From NCBI RefSeq assembly GCF_002127325.2, contig NC_035436.2:17556205-17620204 (forward strand): a stretch of 64,000 bases of DNA, written 5' to 3'. Positions within the stretch are counted from its first letter, which is position 1. Each line of letters opens with the position of its first letter. Shown here piece after piece: positions 59,590-64,000 of the stretch. The notes under the pieces were generated by a model that was given only the letters and a program-made list of their open reading frames with translations, was not told where the DNA came from and did not search any database. The translations under genes and the position numbers were made by a program. This DNA comes from Helianthus annuus (lineage: Eukaryota; Streptophyta; Magnoliopsida; Asterales; Asteraceae).

Positions 59590-60356
59590 GGTGCTGTTTG
59601 TTTTTGAAGAGGTAAAAAGTCTGCAGTCTGCAAGGAGAAGAGTGTTTGTTTAATTCTACAAAAACCTCTTCTCTTCTCATTTATCACACAAACACAGACC
59701 ACTCCTCTCTCTCTCTCTCTGCCTTCATCTACCACCACCACCACAACCATCCGCCACCACCTCATCTACCACCGTCCACCTGCCACCACCACAACCAACA
59801 ACCACCGTCAAGCACCACCGCCCCCTGTCTCCTGCCGCGAAGCCAAGCACCACCGCCATCAAAACCCACCACCGCCGTCGTCTAGAAGCCACCGCCATCG
59901 TTGCTACCGCTCCCTCTCTCTCTCTCTCTCCGCTCCGTCTAGAAGCCACCGCCATCGTCTAGAACCCACCAGATCTGTCTCTCTCACCGATCTCACTCTC
60001 TTCTTTCTCTCTCTCTCTCTACGGTCTCTCTCTCTACGGTCTTTCCCTCTCTCTCTCTCCACCGATGATGATGGTGGTGGACGGTGTAGCTCCGATAATG
60101 ATGGTGGTGGTGATGTATCAGGTGACGGTGATGTGGTGGATCTGGGTGGTGCAGGTTGAAGAGGAGAGGAGAGAAGAGGTTTGAAGAAGTTAGAAGACAT
60201 GGGTTGATGTCTGCATCAAGAAGAGGTCTAACAGACCTTTTTTAATGAAAGGTCTACGAGAAAACAAACAAGATGCAGGACCCAAAGGTCTGCGCGCGTC
60301 TGCGCGACGCAGACATAAGTGCTCAGAAGAGCTTTTGCCAAAAAACAGACACCACC
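59590..60356. mobile_element. PIF/Harbinger-like MITE (767 bp)
   Basis: Ends GGTGCTGTTTGTTTTT..GAAGAG and its imperfect reverse complement CTTTTGCCAAAAAACAGACACCACC, flanked on both sides by TTA (59587-59589 and 60357-60359), the target duplication of PIF/Harbinger elements. The core holds (CT)n and (CCACCA)n low-complexity DNA. The short frames inside are products of these simple repeats. Confidence 0.65.
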
Positions 60357-60539
60357 TTAATCACTCTCTCATCAGCCGGTGGCGTCGGATTCCGATTTGG
60401 CCTGTTAGAAGTTGTGGACGATGATAAATGATTAAGAACATTTTACATAGATAATGGAAAATAAAAACAAATTTTATTTTCTTGCGTAAAATGTCAAAAA
60501 CAAAAGTAAGTAAGATTAATTTAACGTAACACCACATTA

Positions 60540-60767
60540 TATATATAGGGAAAGTATAATGTACTTCAAGGCTTAACCTACATTAACATACATGACAAAA
60601 AATATAACGTGCGTTATTATCATAGAACGTGCGTGATTATAGTCCCATGCGTGATTATGTGGTCCCATGCGTGATTATGTGGTCCCATGCGTGATTATAC
60701 CCCTGATCCAACGGTTACCATTGTCTCCTACGTGATGTATGATAACGCCTTTTGTATGTTAACCTTA

Positions 60768-60810
<43 letters not shown>
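60540..60810. repeat. Small repeat element with GTGGTCCCATGCGTGATTAT units and a (TA)n end
   Basis: Two to three tandem copies of a 20-bp unit (about 60635-60700) sit between imperfect inverted ends (TATATAGGGAAAGTATAATGTA and, reversed, TATATAGAGTAAGGTTAACATA). A (TA)n run of about 37 bp (60771-60807) borders it. Probably a MITE. Confidence 0.5.
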
Positions 60811-60811
<1 letters not shown>

Positions 60812-61225
60812 AGTGAAGGATGATGAATAGTACTTTTAATTTTATAATAATATATAGATTTTTATCATTTTTTTATTTTTAATAACATATTTTTAATTAT
60901 TTTTCCTTTTTAAAACCATATATTTCCTATACCGTTCTTTTTTAATAATTCTCTTTTCTTTTTTAGAACATATATTATCGATTAATTTGATACTTCTTTA
61001 ATATCATACGTTTATAACTTTTTCTTAAAACTTAACTACGTAGTTATGATTGATTTTTCGGGGACATTCTGTTATAAGTTTTGTTAAAAACGAAATTGTA
61101 CTTATAATAAAGTATATATTTGGTATCATAAAACAGTACGATGATAAATTAAACCGTTCTAATGGTTTAGCTTTCTAAACAACATGCTTTATTTTCAAAT
61201 CATGTTTGTTTTTACATTATCATTT

Positions 61226-61264
61226 GCTCGGTTTCGCCGCAACGCGCGACGACAGAAAAACTAG
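61226..61264 (+). mobile_element. Helitron-like 3' terminus
   Basis: The stretch TTTCGCCGCAACGCGCGAC followed by a short A run and CTAG, then T, matches the usual 3' end of plant Helitrons (GC-rich hairpin shortly before CTRR, insertion next to T). The matching 5' end was not found with confidence; a TCTATACT stretch near 57695 is one candidate. Confidence 0.5.
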
Positions 61265-61371
61265 TTATATATTATTCACTTATCATGTGTTCAATTTTAT
61301 TTGGCGTCTAATAATTACTTGCATCTCATGGTTTCAAATTCCCCTTTCGCATGCCTTTTCAAAGTTGTTTA

Positions 61372-62115
61372 AGGTAGTGTTTAGTATGCAGAAATGAGAG
61401 GTGGAATGGAATGAATGATTACGAGGGAATGTAGGAAATGGTGTTTGGTTGGTCAATGGAATGGAATCACCCATTCCAAAAGGCATTCCATTCCCTCAAA
61501 ATCATTCATTCCACCCCCATGTTTTTATTCCATTTCATCCCCTCTTGCATCATTCATCAACAACACCACAACCCACCACCTTCGCCACAACCCACCACCA
61601 CAACCTAACACCGACGCCATCGCCGCCACCCGCCACCACCTCACCCGGACAGCCATCGCGGCCGCCACCCACTCGCCACCGTTATCACCCATAACTGCGA
61701 CCAACCGCAAACACCACTCGCTGCCGCCGCCCACCACCATCGTCGACGCCACCACCACCGTCACCACCAACCGCCACCGCCGCCGGCCACCTCTGCTGCC
61801 ACCCACCACCAACGGCCACCTTGCCACCACCACCACCCATCGCCACCGCCGACACCCACCACCGGCACCTATAACCACCCACAATCACTACCGACCACCA
61901 CCACCACTCACCGCTGATTTTATTACTCCGTTTTTCTTGCCTACCGAACAATACATAATAATAATTCATTCCATTCACACATGGTAACCAAACAAGCCAT
62001 GGAATGGTAATGATCCATTGCATTCCCTCGTCCATTCCATTACCTCGTCCATTCCATTCCTTCGTCCATTCCATTCCTTCGTCCATTCCATTACCCTATA
62101 CCAAACAGAGTAGTC
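61372..62115. mobile_element. TIR element (about 744 bp) with CCACCG-rich core
   Basis: Imperfect inverted ends (left AGGTAGTGTTTAGTATG, right CCAAACAGAGTAGTC) flanked by TTAAG on both sides (61369-61373 and 62116-62120, overlapping the end by a base or two). Subterminal GGAATGGAATG / CATTCCATTCC repeats face each other. The core is CCACCACC/CCGCCACC simple sequence that keeps long frames open on both strands; these are not genes. Confidence 0.55.
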
Positions 62116-62238
62116 TTAAGCTTAATACACCCTTTAGACAAATGAGCAATTCTCCTTTTGACTTGGACAAACCTTATGGGGCATTGTTTACAAAATTCGG
62201 TTGGGTTAAAAAATAATGTGTTTTGTTGAGGGATATCA

Positions 62239-62340
62239 TCTATACTATATTATAATGCATAAGGAATGGGTATTTTAAAATACCCAAAAAATAAGAAGTT
62301 TTCCCTCACTTTATTTATAGAAAGACCCTTAAAATGAGGG
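62239..62340 (+). mobile_element. Helitron-like 5' terminus
   Basis: TCTATACTATATTATAATGC preceded by A, followed by a GGGTATTTTAAAATACCC palindrome and ACCCTTAAAATGAGGGT. This matches the general form of plant Helitron 5' ends. The 3' end would lie beyond the window, so the gene at 62925 may lie inside the element. Confidence 0.45.
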
Positions 62341-62871
62341 TAGTTTAGTCTTTTAAACATTATTTATTTTTTAGACCTTAAACTTATTACATTTAAATCC
62401 CTAAGATTTTAACAAAATTATAGATAGTTAGTTCACTCATCCACAACAAACTTATAATTTTTTTTACGTATTTTTGACATATCTTATAAACTATACTGTT
62501 TAAAAAAATCTAAAGATAGCATGACGACCTACACATTTTTATCGACGTTTCGGTAGTTGTCTTGTTCAATATCGACGCACGGATTAAAAGGTACAAGTTG
62601 ATAATGATTTAATGTACAAGTAATTAATACTTATGATCTAATGCACCTAATCTACAAAGATGAGTTCCATCTATGCAAACAAAAACAAAAAGAATTAAAA
62701 GTACCGTAACATAAAATGAAAATATTATGTGTCACATTTTATTTTGTTAAAACTGCCTAATATTTGTACTTATATATATCTTATAAAAACTTAAAACTAA
62801 CTACAACAAACTTCCTAAATAAAGTGGTGGCAAATCTAAAATCAAACCCTATTGCACTTCTATAGTTAATA

Positions 62872-62880
62872 CTATAAATA
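62872..62880 (+). promoter_or_regulatory. TATA box of the small four-exon gene
   Basis: CTATAAATA lies 45 bp before the start codon at 62925, allowing a short 5' UTR. Confidence 0.55.
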
Positions 62881-62924
62881 CATAGCAGGACACCCCTATA
62901 TTTATTGCTAAACAAAGTTAAAAA

Positions 62925-63578
62925 ATGGATCCAATTCTGAATTCAATTGTTGCGAAAATCCAAGCATGCGTGATTGAAAATTCTAAGGTCAGTTCAGTTA
63001 TATCACAACAGTGAATAATTGTTTTCTTTTATTTACTTTTATGTGAATGTTAACTTATTTGATTTTTCAGATTCAGTTGCATTATAAACATGCCAATTTA
63101 AACAACCCATTTGTCAAACAACCTCCTAAGGTATTAATTTTGCTGGTTTTTAAGTATTATTTTTGCGTATATCTTTCATATTAACATGTTCGTAATGTTA
63201 TTATATGTATGTTTTATTGCAGGATGATGGCGATAAAAGTGTTGATATTATTTCTTATGGTGCAATGTTTAGTCCACACAAGTCTAATCTTCAATGTGAA
63301 TTTAGTGAAGAGGTAATTTTAAGGTTTATTTAATCTTTTTTTAACTTTTGTTTTCAATTTTTGTCCTTTTTAAGGATCGAAAGTTTGAGACTCAAATGAA
63401 GAGATCCAAGAGACTCTCTGAATGGAAATGGAGCGAGGTTATTAATTTAGACGATTCTGATGACGATGACAAAGAAAGGAAATTAGAAGATATTGCGGAT
63501 TCAAGTACAAACCAGAAAACCCGATTAAAAATACCTCAAGTGTCAATTCAGAAGCGGAACAGATTTCATGCAGTCTAA
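62925..63578 (+). CDS. Small four-exon gene, 138 aa, unknown, with a SUMO-interaction-like motif
   Basis: Exons 62925-62987, 63071-63130, 63223-63312 and 63375-63578 (stop TAA). All three introns are GT-AG, phase 0 and short (83, 92 and 62 nt). The protein starts MDPILNSIVAKIQAC. Residues about 90-105 read SEVINLDDSDDDDKER: a hydrophobic V-I-x-L core followed by an acidic run, the form of a SUMO-interacting motif. The C-terminus is basic (KTRLKIPQ, IQKRNRFHAV), with a possible nuclear signal at MKRSKR. No known domain recognised. A TATA box upstream and AATAAA at 63649-63654 complete the gene. It lies 0.7 kb inside a Helitron-like 5' end, so it may be Helitron cargo. Confidence 0.6.
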
Positions 63579-64000
63579 TATGAAATCTATCAAGTGTTTT
63601 TATGTTTTTTTTTTCATTTTCAGCTGTTATGTTTTATCTAGACGTATGAATAAAGTTTATTTTATATTTGAACTTTATTTTTGTTGTTAATATAATGCAG
63701 TTATTGACCATATTAATAAAGTTCAAAATAAAGTTAATATCCTAAATTTACAAGTCAACTAAACTTATATAAGTTAATATCCTAAAGTTGCAATAAATAG
63801 ATATTGCAGTTAGATATAGTCAAGCTTAAATTATAAAATATTGCAGTTATTCTTGAATATTAATCTAATAATTTGTATTTCTTAATTAAAAAATAATAAA
63901 GTAATAAACTTTAAAGCTAAACAAAAAAAATTGAATTTACTATGATATAAAGTTAATAAAGATATAAACTCTAAACATCCCATTTTTTACAAAAACTGTT
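63579..64000. other. 3' flank of the small gene, AT-rich
   Basis: Contains the likely poly(A) signal AATAAA (63649-63654) about 70 nt after the stop codon. The rest is AT-rich with repeated AAAGTTAATA(T/A)CCTAAA stretches; no gene is seen. Confidence 0.5.

Noticed and set aside
59646..60200. Frames rich in Ser, His, Pro or Arg, Glu
   Set aside because: Produced by (CT)n and (CCACCA)n stretches in the PIF-like MITE; no conserved protein features.
57695..61264. A complete Helitron from 57695 to 61264
   Set aside because: The 3' end is convincing, but the TCTATACT at 57695 lies in a CTATAT-rich stretch that could match by chance, so only the 3' terminus was listed.
61415..61987. 190-residue Thr/His/Pro-rich frame and its antisense Gly/Val/Trp-rich frame
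   Set aside because: Both are translations of CCACCA/CCGCCAC simple sequence inside a TIR element.
1..64000. tRNA, rRNA or organelle-derived insertions
   Set aside because: Nothing resembling cloverleaf boxes, rRNA or plastid/mitochondrial genes was recognised by eye; a tRNA or organelle search was not possible here.

Overview
The window is repeat-rich nuclear DNA from a flowering plant. The evidence is Ty3/gypsy elements of the Tat and Tekay lineages with plant-type primer sites, Ty1/copia debris, MITE-like elements, GT-AG introns, and one complete plant respiratory burst oxidase homolog (RBOH) gene. The style of the repeats fits a eudicot, perhaps Asteraceae, but that is an impression and could not be tested here.

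Layout. 1-5994: minus-strand Tat-lineage Ty3/gypsy element cut by the window edge (5' LTR 5189-5994), whose pol frame breaks once near 1050. 5995-6470: old flank. 6471-26914: a second, decayed Tat element on the plus strand (LTRs 6471-7158 and 26219-26914). Its gag is split by a complete minus-strand Tekay element, 'Tekay A' (7868-18081). Its 3' part holds an antisense, intron-bearing gene (23464-25893). The Tat element itself sits next to or inside an old minus-strand Ty1/copia relic (26915 to about 28470). 28933-36218: the only clear host gene of known family, a 12-exon RBOH encoding 862 residues with no disruption. 36219-37531: intergenic.

37532-54198: a foldback element made of a 15-bp palindromic minisatellite between inverted arms, flanked by a 9-bp near-perfect duplication like a Mutator-like element. 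It is present as a head-to-tail dimer whose second copy has a truncated left arm. A Tekay element, 'Tekay B' (38335-52234), is inserted in the first array. Its two 3382-bp LTRs show one difference by eye, its gag-pol is intact, and it carries an additional intact 536-residue acidic ORF between the primer site and gag. 54199-62238: AT-rich intergenic DNA with three TIR elements and a Helitron-like 3' end. 62239 onward: a Helitron-like 5' end, followed by a complete small four-exon gene (62925-63578, 138 residues, not recognised) with a TATA box, a SUMO-interaction-like motif and an AATAAA signal.

Relations between parts. The insertions give a relative history. The copia relic is oldest, then Tat 2 (LTRs about 2.5% different by eye), then Tekay A inside it (about 0.5%), then Tekay B (about 0.03%). 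Both Tekay elements share a phase-1 gag intron of about 90 nt at the same place, and a perfect hairpin at the end of pol just upstream of the polypurine tract. The best candidates for something not well described are the extra ORF and gag intron of Tekay B, the foldback minisatellite, the 27-bp-period TCGGAC array in the Tekay A LTR, and the small SIM-bearing gene.
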